60,872 nucleotides of DNA from OM182 bacterium MED-G24. GTDB lineage: Bacteria > Pseudomonadota > Gammaproteobacteria > Pseudomonadales > Azotimanducaceae. Location: NCBI GenBank assembly GCA_002457275.1, contig NTKD01000005.1, positions 1-60,872 of the forward strand. Reading direction: 5' to 3'. The notes beneath the pieces are model-generated. The model ran no database searches and was not told the DNA's origin. It was given only the letters and a program-made list of their open reading frames with translations. Made by a program: the position numbers and the translations under genes. Shown piece by piece: positions 1-8,883 of this stretch (within the stretch, counting starts at the first letter, position 1; every line of letters begins with the position of its first letter).

Positions 1-134
1 TTGGCACTGATGCCCGCTCCGATATGGAGGCATTGTTGTCGCGGAAAGTCATGCTGAACCTTTGGGTCAAGGTAAAGAGTGGCTGGTCCGATGACGAGCG
101 TGCACTCCGCAGTCTGGGCTACAAAGATGAGTGA
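1..134 (+). CDS. era: GTPase Era, C-terminal end (partial)
   Basis: The reading frame enters from the window edge and ends at TGA 132-134. The visible tail of about 43 residues contains [21 protein letters not shown], which is the diagnostic end of the KH domain of Era, the essential GTPase that binds the 3' end of 16S rRNA during 30S assembly. The GTPase domain lies outside the window. The stop overlaps the recO start by 8 bp, the standard era-recO arrangement in gammaproteobacteria, so the two are probably cotranscribed and translationally coupled. Confidence 0.93.
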   Translation, partial: GTDARSDMEALLSRKVMLNLWVKVKSGWSDDERALRSLGYKDE

Positions 135-849
135 TGAGTTGAGACCCGCGTGGGTGTTGCATTCGCGTAAGTACAGGGACACCAGTCTGATTGTTGACCT
201 GTTGACGGGTGAACATGGGCGTGTTTCCGTGGTGGCTCGGGGTGCCCGATCCAAGGGTGGTCGACTCGCTGCAAACATGCAACCGTTCCGGTTGTTCCTG
301 GCGAGTTGGCGGGGGAAGGGCGAGCTGAAGACACTCACCAGGACTGACTTTCCTGCACCACCGATACAGATTTCTGGCCAATGCCTGATGATTGGCATGT
401 ATGTGAATGAGTTGCTCGTCAGACTTCTGGTACATACCCATGACCCGTTGCCACACATTGTTTCAGGATATGGCCAGTTGTTGTCGCAGCTGGCGGCTGC
501 GGACAAAACGAATATCTCCCGGGACGTCGAGCCGGCGCTACGAAGATTTGAGCTCCACCTGCTTGAACAGCTTGGCTATGGTGTGTCGTTCGACACCGAT
601 GGATCCTCGGGCGAGAAGGTTTTGCCGTCGTCGAGATACCGGTTCCAGGCAGGAACCGGATTTGTTGTCACCGGCGAACCTGAGGGATATTCAGGGTCCG
701 CGCTGTTGCGGATAGACGCTGGTGACTATGACGAAGACAGGGCGCGAGTGGCGAGGCACGTCACACGAGCCGCGATCGATGATCTGTTGGGAGGCAAACC
801 CCTGGTGTCGCGTCAGATGTATCGTAGTTTGATCGCACACTCCGCATGA
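127..849 (+). CDS. recO: DNA repair protein RecO
   Basis: This 240-residue protein matches RecO in length (about 240 in E. coli) and pattern: an N-terminal OB-fold beginning near [20 protein letters not shown], with the typical [12 protein letters not shown] strand, then a helical C-terminal domain. RecO works with RecR and RecF to load RecA onto SSB-coated single-stranded gaps. I chose ATG 127, inside the end of era, because the family starts about ten residues before the VLHSR motif; an upstream in-frame start would add an unrelated extension. In many relatives pdxJ follows recO; here acpS follows directly with a 4 bp overlap. Confidence 0.93.
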   Translation: MSDELRPAWVLHSRKYRDTSLIVDLLTGEHGRVSVVARGARSKGGRLAANMQPFRLFLASWRGKGELKTLTRTDFPAPPIQISGQCLMIGMYVNELLVRLLVHTHDPLPHIVSGYGQLLSQLAAADKTNISRDVEPALRRFELHLLEQLGYGVSFDTDGSSGEKVLPSSRYRFQAGTGFVVTGEPEGYSGSALLRIDAGDYDEDRARVARHVTRAAIDDLLGGKPLVSRQMYRSLIAHSA

Positions 850-1226
850 TTCGTTCCATTGGCGTAGATCTGGTTGCCCGAGAGCGCATAGCCCGGTCGA
901 TAGAGAGGTTTGGCACCAGGTTTGTAGACAAATTACTGGACGATGGCGAACGTGTCCGCTTTGACCAACTCGCAAAAGACCAGGTCGGTTATCTGGCGAG
1001 ACGATTTGCCGGTAAGGAGGCTGTTGCAAAGGCTCTGGGAACCGGAATGCGCCAGGGGGTGTCGTTCAGACAAATCGGTATTCGAAAGCGGTCAGACGGC
1101 TCGCCATGGGTGGAACTGAAGGGGGCGGCACTGGAAAGACTGGGAACAGATAGAATCCATATCTCGTTATCGGACGAGCGTGACCACGCGATTGCATGGG
1201 TCGTTATTGAATCAGCGAAGGACTAG
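846..1226 (+). CDS. acpS: holo-[acyl-carrier-protein] synthase
   Basis: AcpS transfers the phosphopantetheine arm of CoA to acyl carrier protein, making it competent for fatty acid synthesis. The 126-residue protein has both family signatures: GVDLV at residues 6-10 with the Mg-binding Asp8, and FAGKEAVAKALGTG at about 54-67 with the second metal ligand Glu58. The end HISLSDERDHAIAWVV is also typical (His-x-Ser-x-Ser/Thr-Asp/His). ATG 846 overlaps the recO stop (ATGA). The gene ends next to the remnant of a sensor kinase running in the opposite direction. Confidence 0.95.
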   Translation: MIRSIGVDLVARERIARSIERFGTRFVDKLLDDGERVRFDQLAKDQVGYLARRFAGKEAVAKALGTGMRQGVSFRQIGIRKRSDGSPWVELKGAALERLGTDRIHISLSDERDHAIAWVVIESAKD

Positions 1227-2520
1227 GGAGTATCGGTTCTAGGTAGACTGGTACCGAAAAGGTTCCGGTGTGGATCGTACCAGGTGCGAAGTTCATTGAT
1301 CTCATGGTTGAAGAGCGTCATCGCGAGTTATGGCGATGAGACTGCATGAGCGCTTTGTGCCGGTGAACGGGCTGTCTCAGGCGGACGTGCCTGGCGCTCC
1401 AGTAGCCGGGTGCAGGTTTCGAACAGCGCTGAATCAGAGATCGGTTACGCCATCATGGTGACGTTGGTAAACAGATGATGACTTCTTAAAAGGATAGCGT
1501 TTGAATGATCAATGTCCTTCAAGATGCGCCCGATATCCCATTGTTTCCGATGGCCGATCAATACGATCTGTGCATCCTGCGAACTATACGAAGCCCCCAG
1601 GGGTCAAGACGCAACCTCAGCGATCGCTCTTCCTCTGAGTAGGGTGTCAGGACGGCGACGCCGCCGGTGAGTCGAGGTGCTCCGGTCTCGGCGGCGACAA
1701 CAGGTATTGTGATCAGGGATGACTCAATCGTAATGCTGGCTGCGTTTGCACTTTCGAGAGAACGCTGACTGACCCGAGAGGACCATCGCGCCTCGATGAG
1801 CCTGAATTCTTCAGGATCTGTCTGACCCTCAAACGTGAGGCAGAGATGACATGTGGCGTTCCGGGATGCATTGGCGGGCTGCAATACGGTGACGTGAATT
1901 GACATGACCTTTTGATCCTGTCTCCTGACGGCGATCTCATCCAGAAGCAGGTTGAATCATGCGGAGGCGATGTCCCGTTCGACGCCGATCACCCGTTCAG
2001 GGACATCTGGTTCAAACATCATGAAGATGTCCAGGTTGTAGATTCTGCTGGCAAGTCCTGCGAGCCTGTCGAATAACTCCCGCGTGCTGAACGCTTGCGT
2101 ACCAACCGAATGGGTGGCTCTCCGATCCTCGGTTTGGCGTTCATCAACCAGGAACAATAGCTGCTCGAGGGTAGAGGTAAGTTTTTGACTCCCAGGCAAT
2201 ATCGCTTTGACCTCTGCGACGACGGTGTCGGACAGGCCAGTGATCGCTTGTCTGAGGCTGTCCTAATGAGAAATGACGACAGGGGCACTGGTTAGCGTCG
2301 ATGCCGGTTCGCGTGGTGCGGGGTGGTCAGTCGACGGGGTGGGTGAACTCCGCCTGAATACCAGGGCGCCCGTTGAGAGGCCGATAGCCATACCCGAAGT
2401 GAGAAAGATGGCTGTAATCAGTATTGATGAATGCGTGAGCAGCCAGATTGCCAGAGTCGCACTGACGGCGACGGTGGCAAGCAACAGTATGGGAACCAGA
2501 AGTTTGATGGGGGACTTTGT
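1223..2520 (-). pseudogene. remnant of a BarA/GacS-type hybrid sensor histidine kinase
   Basis: One minus-strand frame stays recognisable from about 2520 down to 1558 despite in-frame stops (TAG 2263-2265, TGA 1957-1959, TGA near 1555-1557). It encodes two hydrophobic segments, then an H-box-like ISH immediately before the first stop, a dimerisation helix, the segment ASRIYNLDIFMMFEPDVPER followed by VIG (compare SDVPDNVIGD in BarA), an N-box-like FNLLLDEIAV, and a pseudo-receiver-like segment LTGGVAVLTPYSEEE. After a frameshift near 1545 further fragments continue (AQIVLIGHRKQW; EINELRTW before a stop at 1223). The canonical HELRTPL, the second N-box Asn and the glycine-rich ATP lid are missing. 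In Pseudomonas gacS sits near cysM-rlmD-relA, which supports the assignment. GacS/BarA phosphorylates GacA/UvrY to induce CsrA-sequestering RNAs. A divergent catalytic-dead protein is less likely given the stops. Confidence 0.75.
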
Positions 2521-2543
2521 TTTGTGATCGTCTGAAACGAACC

Positions 2544-2580
2544 TGATATTATAGGCGGTCGCGTCGGATCGTTGTCCATA
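2544..2580 (-). promoter_or_regulatory. candidate promoter of the degraded sensor kinase
   Basis: On the minus strand a perfect TATAAT -10 box (plus positions 2549-2554) follows a TGGACA -35-like box, five of six matches, with a long 19 bp spacer. It sits just upstream of the first recognisable kinase codons. It could be a fossil promoter of the pseudogene. The spacing is suboptimal and no start codon is obvious downstream. Confidence 0.35.
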
Positions 2581-2622
2581 GGCGTTTACAATGTTCCTGC
2601 AATTGTGGATGCGATTACTTTC

Positions 2623-2655
2623 TACAAAGGACCTACAAAGGACCAAGAAAGGACC
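2623..2655 (+). repeat. three tandem 11-bp repeats upstream of cysM
   Basis: The unit TACAAAGGACC occurs twice exactly (2623-2633, 2634-2644) and a third time as AAGAAAGGACC (2645-2655). The 11 bp period is about one helical turn, so it could be a protein-binding array, but replication slippage next to a decaying gene explains it equally well. Confidence 0.7.
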
Positions 2656-2704
2656 GCCTAGGTGGCCGCGTATAGGGTCGATGGTACTGTGAATGGGAGA
2701 ATAG

Positions 2705-3601
2705 ATGGAATATCCAACCATCGAGTCATGCATTGGTGAAACACCGTTGGTGCGACTTCAGAGGCTGCCGGGTGAAACCAGCAATACCGTGCTGGTAAAG
2801 CTCGAAGGCAACAACCCGGCTGGTTCGGTCAAGGACCGACCTGCACTGAGTATGATCGTGAGGGCCGAAGTGTCGGGACGAATTTCTCCTGGCGATACCC
2901 TGATAGAGGCCACCAGCGGGAACACCGGTATTGCCCTCGCGATGGTCGCGGCTATCAAGGGGTACCGCATGGTGCTGATTATGCCTTCCCATATGAGTGA
3001 AGAACGTAAAGCGGCGATGGCTGCGTACGGCGCGGAACTGGTGATGGTTTCCCAGGAGGAGGGTATGGAAGGTGCACGGGATCTGGCAGATCAGATGGTG
3101 GCCGATGGCAAAGGCGTGGTGCTGGACCAATTTGCGAACCAGGATAATCCACTCGCACATTACGAGGGTACCGGGCCTGAGATCTTTCGTCAGACCGGCG
3201 GAGAGATCACGCATTTCGTGAGCTCGATGGGTACAACCGGAACAATCATGGGGGTGTCGAGATTCTTCCGGGAAAAGAAACCTGCGATAGAGATCGTCGG
3301 ATTACAACCCATAGAAGGTAGCGCGATTCCCGGCATCAGGAGATGGCCGGAGGAGTACCTTCCACGAATCTATGATGCCCATCAGGTGGATCGAATCATC
3401 GACATGGAACAGTCTCTGGCCGAAGAGACCATGCGTCAGCTGGCAAGAGAGGAAGGTATTTTCTGCGGCCCTTCTTCCGGTGGCTGCGTTGCCGGTGCAC
3501 TTCAGATCAGTCGCGAGGTCCGTGACGCGACTATCGTTGCCATTGTCTGCGACCGTGGGGATCGCTATCTGTCCACGGGCGTCTTCTCGCCAAAATATTG
3601 A
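2705..3601 (+). CDS. cysM: cysteine synthase B (O-acetylserine sulfhydrylase, CysM type)
   Basis: This PLP enzyme makes cysteine from O-acetylserine and sulfide; CysM enzymes also accept thiosulfate. The 298-residue protein has the PLP lysine in NPAGSVKDRPA (Lys43), the substrate/PLP phosphate loop TSGNTGIAL at 70-78 and GTTGTIMG further on. The length and the missing long C-terminal helix point to CysM rather than CysK. ATG 2705 has GGGAGA upstream. Its stop overlaps the TTG start of rlmD by 3 bp, and cysM-rlmD-relA is the order seen in Pseudomonas. Confidence 0.93.
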   Translation: MEYPTIESCIGETPLVRLQRLPGETSNTVLVKLEGNNPAGSVKDRPALSMIVRAEVSGRISPGDTLIEATSGNTGIALAMVAAIKGYRMVLIMPSHMSEERKAAMAAYGAELVMVSQEEGMEGARDLADQMVADGKGVVLDQFANQDNPLAHYEGTGPEIFRQTGGEITHFVSSMGTTGTIMGVSRFFREKKPAIEIVGLQPIEGSAIPGIRRWPEEYLPRIYDAHQVDRIIDMEQSLAEETMRQLAREEGIFCGPSSGGCVAGALQISREVRDATIVAIVCDRGDRYLSTGVFSPKY

Positions 3602-4929
3602 AACGTCGGGAACCCTTTAAGCTCCGCGTTGCGTCCTTGCAGGCGGATGGCTATGGCGTTGATGAGAATGCCAACGTATTGGTCTCGGGTGCGCTTGCAG
3701 GCGAGGAGGTCACGGCGCAACCTGTCACCCGGAAACGGCGGCGCCTGATTACACGGACGATCGACGTACACGAAGCGTCCAAAGACCGAACGCAGCCGCT
3801 CTGCCCGGCGGCGTCGTTGTGCGGTGGTTGTTCTCTGCAACACATGTTGCCTGAAGCTCAGATCGAGATGAAAGAAGGACGCGTTCAGGAATTGCTGGCG
3901 CATCTGAAGCCTGGACAATGGCTCCCCCCATTGACGGCAGAAGTGTGGGGGTACCGCCGAAAGGCAAGGTTGGGTGTACGACATGTTGCGAAGCGGGATG
4001 AGGTCCTTGTTGGTTTCAGGGAACAACATGGCGGATTTATTGCCGATACGGACCGTTGCTGGACGTTGGCCGACCCGGTGGGGCATCTGCTCAAGCCTCT
4101 GGCAAAGCTGGTTGAATCATTGAGTGAACCGACACGTTTGCCCCAGATAGAAGTGGCCGTAGGCGATGACACGAGAGCACTGGTTTTCAGGCACCTGTTT
4201 GAGATGACGCAAGAGGATCGCAAACATTTGGTCCAATTTGCGAAACACCACAATGTGGCCGTGTTCCTGCAACCTGAGGGTCCGGAGAGCTGCTCCAGGC
4301 TGTGGCCGGAAGATGAATCGAATTTTCTGCACTACTTGGTCAATGTGGTCAGTCCGCGGGAAGAAAATCCGGACCAGGTGATTCGCATGGCGTTTCATCC
4401 ACTGGATTTTGTGCAGGTCAATGGCGCTATCAATCGCAAGATGGTCGCAGAGGTTATTCGGCTGCTTGAACTGAAGAAAAGTGATCGTGTACTGGATGCA
4501 TTCTGCGGGATTGGCAACTTTACGTTACCCATCGCTATGATTTGCGACGACGTACTCGGTATCGAGAGTGTTGCCTCCAGTATTGAACGTGCGCGATACA
4601 ATGCGCATTTGAATGGGACGAAACGTGTGCGTTTCGAAGTTGCGGATCTCTATGCAGAGGGATTGGATCTTTCTTTGGCTGCATATGACAAGGTCCTGCT
4701 GGACCCTCCTCGGACAGGCGCAGAACGCTTGTGCGGAGAGCTCGTGGGTTCAGAGGTGGAAACGATCGTGTACGTATCCTGTAATCCCGACACACTCGCC
4801 AGAGATGCGGACCTGCTGGTGGCAGGTGGCTTTCAGCTGAGCGCCGCGGGTGTTGCGGATATGTTTCCACACACAACGCATGTCGAGTCGATCGCGTGTT
4901 TTACACGCTGTGGAAGAACGCATGGTTAA
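3598..4929 (+). CDS. rlmD: 23S rRNA (uracil1939-C5)-methyltransferase RlmD
   Basis: RlmD methylates U1939 of 23S rRNA using SAM and carries a [4Fe-4S] cluster. The 443-residue protein has an N-terminal TRAM domain (about 5-60), cluster cysteines Cys69, Cys75, Cys78 in a C-x5-CGGC pattern and Cys154 in DRCWTLADP, then a SAM-binding fold with DAFCGIGNFTLP. The DPPRTGA motif follows, and the catalytic Cys is Cys395 in VYVSCNPDTLARD. The start is TTG 3598, overlapping the cysM stop, because the family begins right before the TRAM domain. It overlaps the relA remnant by 8 bp. Confidence 0.94.
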   Translation: MKRREPFKLRVASLQADGYGVDENANVLVSGALAGEEVTAQPVTRKRRRLITRTIDVHEASKDRTQPLCPAASLCGGCSLQHMLPEAQIEMKEGRVQELLAHLKPGQWLPPLTAEVWGYRRKARLGVRHVAKRDEVLVGFREQHGGFIADTDRCWTLADPVGHLLKPLAKLVESLSEPTRLPQIEVAVGDDTRALVFRHLFEMTQEDRKHLVQFAKHHNVAVFLQPEGPESCSRLWPEDESNFLHYLVNVVSPREENPDQVIRMAFHPLDFVQVNGAINRKMVAEVIRLLELKKSDRVLDAFCGIGNFTLPIAMICDDVLGIESVASSIERARYNAHLNGTKRVRFEVADLYAEGLDLSLAAYDKVLLDPPRTGAERLCGELVGSEVETIVYVSCNPDTLARDADLLVAGGFQLSAAGVADMFPHTTHVESIACFTRCGRTHG

Positions 4930-7136
4930 GGTTCGTGCTGTTCCCGATGTCGAAAGGGATGGCAGTATCAACCTTGATCGGTGGTTGGCCATGATGGCGG
5001 AATCGAATCCTGATTTTGATCAGGTTCGTCTGAGGCAAGCTTGCGAACTGATCGAGCGGGTTGATCAGGAGTCACTGCGAACGACAGGTCCCTGGGCGGC
5101 TAGCCTATCGAGTTTCAGAACTGGATTGGAGATGGCGGACATCCTGTCAGAACTCCGGATAGACGAGGATGGTCTCGTTGCGGCCATTGTCTACCGTGCG
5201 GTACGTGAAAATCAGATCACGATCGATTACGTTCACAACCAATACGGTACCGAGGTTGCGGACCTGGTGTCGGGTGTCCTGAGGATGGCCGAGATCGGTG
5301 AAGTGCGTACGGAAACCACCAGGGTTCTTGGAATCCGGCTTGATCAATTGGAACAGGCCCGTCGTATGTTGATCACACTGGTCGATGATGTTCGTGTTGC
5401 GTTGATCAAACTCGCAGAACGCACTTGCCGAATTCGAGCCGTCTCTCCTGATACCCGGGTACGTCAGCTGAAGTTGGCCAGGGAGGTCTTTGACATCTAC
5501 GTGCCATTGGCCCATCGCCTAGGCGTTGGATAGCTGAAATGGGAGCTCGAAGATCTTTCGTTCCGGTACCTGCACGGGGAACAATACAAGCGGATAGCAC
5601 AGTTATTGTCAGAACGCCGTGTTGACAGGGAACGCTATGTTGAACCATCCGCGAGACCCTCGCCAATCGACTTGAAATAACGGGTGTTCGTGCGGAGATC
5701 GCCGGGCGCGTAAAACATATCTATAGCATCTGGAGGAAGATGCAGCACAGGGCATTGGTTTTTCGCAGGGTTACGATGTCAGGGCGGTTCGGGTCCTGGT
5801 TGATGATGTCGATGAATGTTATCGCGTTCTGGGCAGTGTACATCCGCTGTGGACCAATCTGCCTGGTGAGTTTGACGACTACATCGCTTCACCGAAACTG
5901 AATGGCTACCGTTCATTGCATACCGCGGTGATCGGGGCAGATGGCAAGGTTGTGGAAGTACAGATTCGTACAAGGGAGATGCACGAGGAAGGGGAACTGG
6001 GTGTGGCGGTACGAGGGAGCTCTCACTGAAGAACTCGATGAATACGAGAACCGTATGCAGTGGCTCCGACAGGTTCTGGGGTGGCGGGAAGAAGGTAGCG
6101 ATGTATCGGAGCTGAGCAAGGAGCTGTTCAGTGAGGTCATCCTTGATCGCATCTACGTCTATACACCGGATGGTCACGTCATCGACATGAACCCTGGTTC
6201 TACACCTGTCGATTTCGCATACCGTGTGCACCCCGATCGGCCATCGATTTCGGGGTGCGAGAATGAATGGCCGTATTGTGTCGCTCAATGCCAAGCTCCA
6301 GAGTGGTCACCAGGTTAAAATTATCACCAGTTCAGAGGAAGCGCCGAGACTTGATTGGCTCCATCTGCATCTGGGTTACCTCACTAGCTCAAAGGGACCG
6401 GCGAAGGTTCGTGCCTAGTATGGTAAACGGGCGAAACAGAAGAATATGGACGAGGGCAAGCGCGTCCTGTTGGTGGAATTGTCACAGCTCGGGCTGCGTA
6501 ATCTGGATGTTCTCAAGCATTCTTCAGCATACAAACCACGATCAGTTGGATGATGTGTTTGCGGCGATAGGACGAGGTAATCTGGACGTTCTTACGCTCA
6601 CAGAGCACGTTGCGTCTGATCTGCTCACAGAACAGGACTTGATGTTCGAGGAGTCTAACGCCTTGGAGCGCACTGACAGTGGCGACGGAGCATTGATCGC
6701 CGATATCGGTGACATGTCCTATCGCATATCAGACTGTTGTGGCCCTGTTCCCGGTGACGAGATTATAGGGGTGGTCAGTGAAACCGATGATGTTGTTGAT
6801 ATCCATCGAGGAGATTGTCTGAAAGGACCTACCGCGGATGTGCTGGGCCAGTCGGGTCGGGTTCATTGGCGTGATCAGATCAGCCGTGTCTTTCCGGTTA
6901 AAATAGAGATCAGTGCATTCGACAGACCGGGATTGTTATACGAAATTACGGGCATCTTTATGCAGGAGTCCACGAATGTCATTCAGATGCAGTCGAACAC
7001 AGAGAAGGCCAGTAATCGGGTTGATCTGCGGATGACGATTGAAGTCCGCAGTTTGAACAATCTGCTCCGCAATCTGGAGCGTACTGAACGTCTGCCGAAC
7101 GTTCGCACTGCAAAACTTACAATATCAGGACCCTGA
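4922..7136 (+). pseudogene. relA: relA pseudogene (GTP pyrophosphokinase)
   Basis: RelA is the ribosome-associated (p)ppGpp synthetase of the stringent response. The full family architecture can be read by changing frames: a degenerate HD domain (about 5000-5520), synthetase core with FDDYIASPKLNGYRSLHT and VEVQIRTREMHE (5750-6000), TGS domain with DRIYVYTPDGHVIDM (6140-6400), zinc-finger region (6690-6830) and a C-terminal ACT domain (6890-7136). It is broken by TAG at 5531-5533 where Gln is expected, TAG at 6416-6418 where Trp is expected, and frame changes near 5645, 5750, 6005 (removing the conserved AHW), 6235 and 6550. No single product could be synthetase-active. The start is ATG 4922 by homology. 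The mazG gene that often follows relA is absent. Confidence 0.93.
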
Positions 7137-7174
7137 TACCGATCAGCATTGCCAATTTTTGTGACGAGCTATTG

Positions 7175-7188
7175 ATCCGTATACGGAT
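7175..7188. promoter_or_regulatory. 14-bp perfect palindrome upstream of adk
   Basis: ATCCGTATACGGAT is perfectly self-complementary and lies 60 bp before the adk start. Perfect symmetry with no loop suggests a dimeric DNA-binding protein site rather than an RNA hairpin. I do not recognise it as the box of a known regulator. Confidence 0.4.
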
Positions 7189-7247
7189 ATTCGATCCAAT
7201 CACGCCTTAGACATCATCTACACTTTCACAAAATTCAGGAGAACACA

Positions 7248-7910
7248 GTGAAGCTCATCCTTCTGGGCCCCCCCGGGGCAGGCAAAGGCACTCAAGCGCA
7301 ATTCATCGTTGATCAATACGGTATCCCCCAGGTCTCGACCGGCGATATGTTGAGGGAAGCCGTCAAATCGGGTTCCGAACTTGGCAATCGCGTGAAGTCG
7401 GTAATGGATGCTGGCGACCTGGTGACCGACGAGATCATTATTGAACTGGTCCAGGAGCGAATAACGCAGCCTGATTGCGCCAAGGGTTTTCTGTTCGATG
7501 GATTTCCAAGAACGATACCCCAGGCCCAGGCGCTGGTTGATGCGGGAATCGATATCGATGGTGTTGTCGAAATACAGGTGCCGGATGACGAGATTATCAG
7601 CCGCCTGGCGGGCCGTCGTGTCCATCCGAGTTCAGGGCGTATCTATCATGTGACCCACAATCCACCGAAGGTGACTGGCAAGGATGATGTGACTGGAGAA
7701 GACCTGATCCAACGGGACGATGATAAGGAAGAGACCATAAAGAACCGCTTGGATGTCTACCGTGATCAGACGCAACCGTTGGTGTCGTTTTACAGTGGCA
7801 TGTCGAACAACGGCGGAGGTCGTCCCGCGTATTGTGCCGTTGATGGTGTTGGTGACACAGAGGACATCAAGGCGCAGGTAGAGGCTGCTTTGAACGGAAT
7901 CAATGGTTGA
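7248..7910 (+). CDS. adk: adenylate kinase
   Basis: Adk interconverts ATP + AMP and 2 ADP. The 220-residue protein has the P-loop GPPGAGKGT at residues 7-15, the AMP-binding STGDMLR motif, the FDGFPRT motif and a long-type LID starting [13 protein letters not shown], which lacks zinc cysteines as usual in proteobacteria. The start is GTG 7248 with AGGAG six bases upstream. Two hundred and twenty residues is slightly longer than the E. coli enzyme, 214. In Pseudomonas adk lies next to tsaB; here two genes are inserted between them. Confidence 0.96.
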   Translation: MKLILLGPPGAGKGTQAQFIVDQYGIPQVSTGDMLREAVKSGSELGNRVKSVMDAGDLVTDEIIIELVQERITQPDCAKGFLFDGFPRTIPQAQALVDAGIDIDGVVEIQVPDDEIISRLAGRRVHPSSGRIYHVTHNPPKVTGKDDVTGEDLIQRDDDKEETIKNRLDVYRDQTQPLVSFYSGMSNNGGGRPAYCAVDGVGDTEDIKAQVEAALNGING

Positions 7911-8267
7911 TAATATGAATTCAAACGACATGATGGTGATTGTGTAACCAATTTTGCTATGCCGCGCGTGGATTTTGGGATAAGTTTGTTTGGTAAAACC
8001 ATGAAAAAGATCAACTTTTCATAAAAAAGGTGTGCAAAAGAACAATTTTTTTCTAAACTTGCCCCCGTTCATGCAACTGTATCTTGCACTCTGCATCTGA
8101 AAGAGCGTTGGTTGATGCAAAGTCGATGAGCGACGTACAAACGACAAGTTGTAAAAGCCGTTAACGTACATCACTTGTTTGACAGGAATTCAATCTCTCA
8201 GGAGCCGAGAACACGATAGAGGTGCTGATTCAGGACTGAACTTTCAATCCAGACAGGAGTGAAGATA
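7911..8267 (+). other. AT-rich intergenic leader upstream of the AlgP-like gene
   Basis: This 357 bp stretch has no convincing gene. It is noticeably more AT-rich than its surroundings, with runs of A and T around 8010-8060. A perfect TTGACA lies near 8180, but no -10 box follows at usual spacing. It probably contains the promoter of the histone-like gene; I cannot place it exactly. Confidence 0.5.
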
Positions 8268-8672
8268 GTGGTTGCAAGAAAGAAAAAAGCTGCACCCAAG
8301 CGGAAAGCGGCAGTTAAGCGTAAGACTGCGGCGAAGAAAAAACCAGCAGCCAAGCGCAAGACAGCGGCGAAGAAGAAGCCTGCTGCGAAGCGTAAGACAG
8401 CGGCGAAGAAGAAGCCTGCTGCGAAGCGTAAGACAGCGGCGAAGAAGAAGCCTGCTGCGAAGCGTAAGACCGCAGCGAAGAAGAAGCCTGCAGCCAAGCG
8501 TAAGACCGCAGCGAAGAAGAAGCCTGCTACCAAGCGTAAGGCTGCAGCGAAGAAGAAGCCTGCAGTCAAGCGCAAGACAGCGGCGAAGAAAAAGCCTGCT
8601 GCCAAACGTAAGACCGCAGCCAAGCGAAAGCCTGCGGCTCGACGTAAGGCACCTGCACGCAAGAAGCGATAA
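8268..8672 (+). CDS. AlgP-like lysine/alanine-rich histone H1-type protein
   Basis: The 134-residue product is almost entirely Lys, Arg, Ala and Pro and carries nine near-identical 12-residue repeats of KRKTAAKKKPAA between two short basic ends. This is the composition of the AlgP/AlgR3 family of bacterial histone H1-like proteins, which bind DNA and affect nucleoid structure and gene expression. I chose GTG 8268 because AGGAG at 8255-8259 has correct spacing for it, whereas GTG 8259 overlaps that site. It is a single-gene unit ended by a strong terminator. Unlike AlgP it has no extended non-repetitive N-terminal domain, so only the repeat region can be assigned. Repeat number probably varies between strains. 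Confidence 0.8.
   Translation: MVARKKKAAPKRKAAVKRKTAAKKKPAAKRKTAAKKKPAAKRKTAAKKKPAAKRKTAAKKKPAAKRKTAAKKKPAAKRKTAAKKKPATKRKAAAKKKPAVKRKTAAKKKPAAKRKTAAKRKPAARRKAPARKKR
8310..8641 (+). repeat. 36-bp tandem coding repeats in the histone-like gene
   Basis: Nine contiguous copies of a 36 bp unit encode KRKTAAKKKPAA or close variants. Several central copies are nearly identical at DNA level, implying recent duplication or homogenisation. Copies six to nine carry Thr/Val/Arg variants. Confidence 0.9.
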
Positions 8673-8765
8673 GCTGAAAGCGACTCAGGTCGCTCGAATA
8701 ATAATAAGAAGCAGTAGAAAGATGAGTATCGAACGGATTCCGTCAGGATCGTTTCGATACCAGCA

Positions 8766-8797
8766 AAAAGGCCCTCTCTATGAGGGCCTTTTCGTTT
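8766..8797 (+). terminator. intrinsic terminator after the AlgP-like gene
   Basis: A perfect 11 bp stem (AAAAGGCCCTC at 8766-8776 with GAGGGCCTTTT at 8782-8792) with a 5 nt loop is followed by TTCGTTT. The A-run before and T-run after make it potentially bidirectional. It isolates the histone-like gene from the helicase gene downstream. Confidence 0.9.
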
Positions 8798-8883
8798 GTG
8801 GTGGTATCGTTATGATTGATCGGCAGATTCAGATCACGCGAGATCTGCCAGCCAACCGCCTGAATACGTGAGCCTGGAACACG

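Noticed and set aside
2273-2527. 84-codon plus-strand frame upstream of cysM
   Set aside because: It is the complement of the membrane region of the sensor kinase remnant, with no independent evidence.
5941-7136. Separate short genes in the relA region
   Set aside because: The open frames are consecutive fragments of RelA domains in the right order, so one broken gene explains them better than several small genes.
8310-8641. Regular 36-bp repeats suggesting a CRISPR array
   Set aside because: The repeats are contiguous with no spacers and encode a clear Lys/Ala repeat protein; no cas genes are present.
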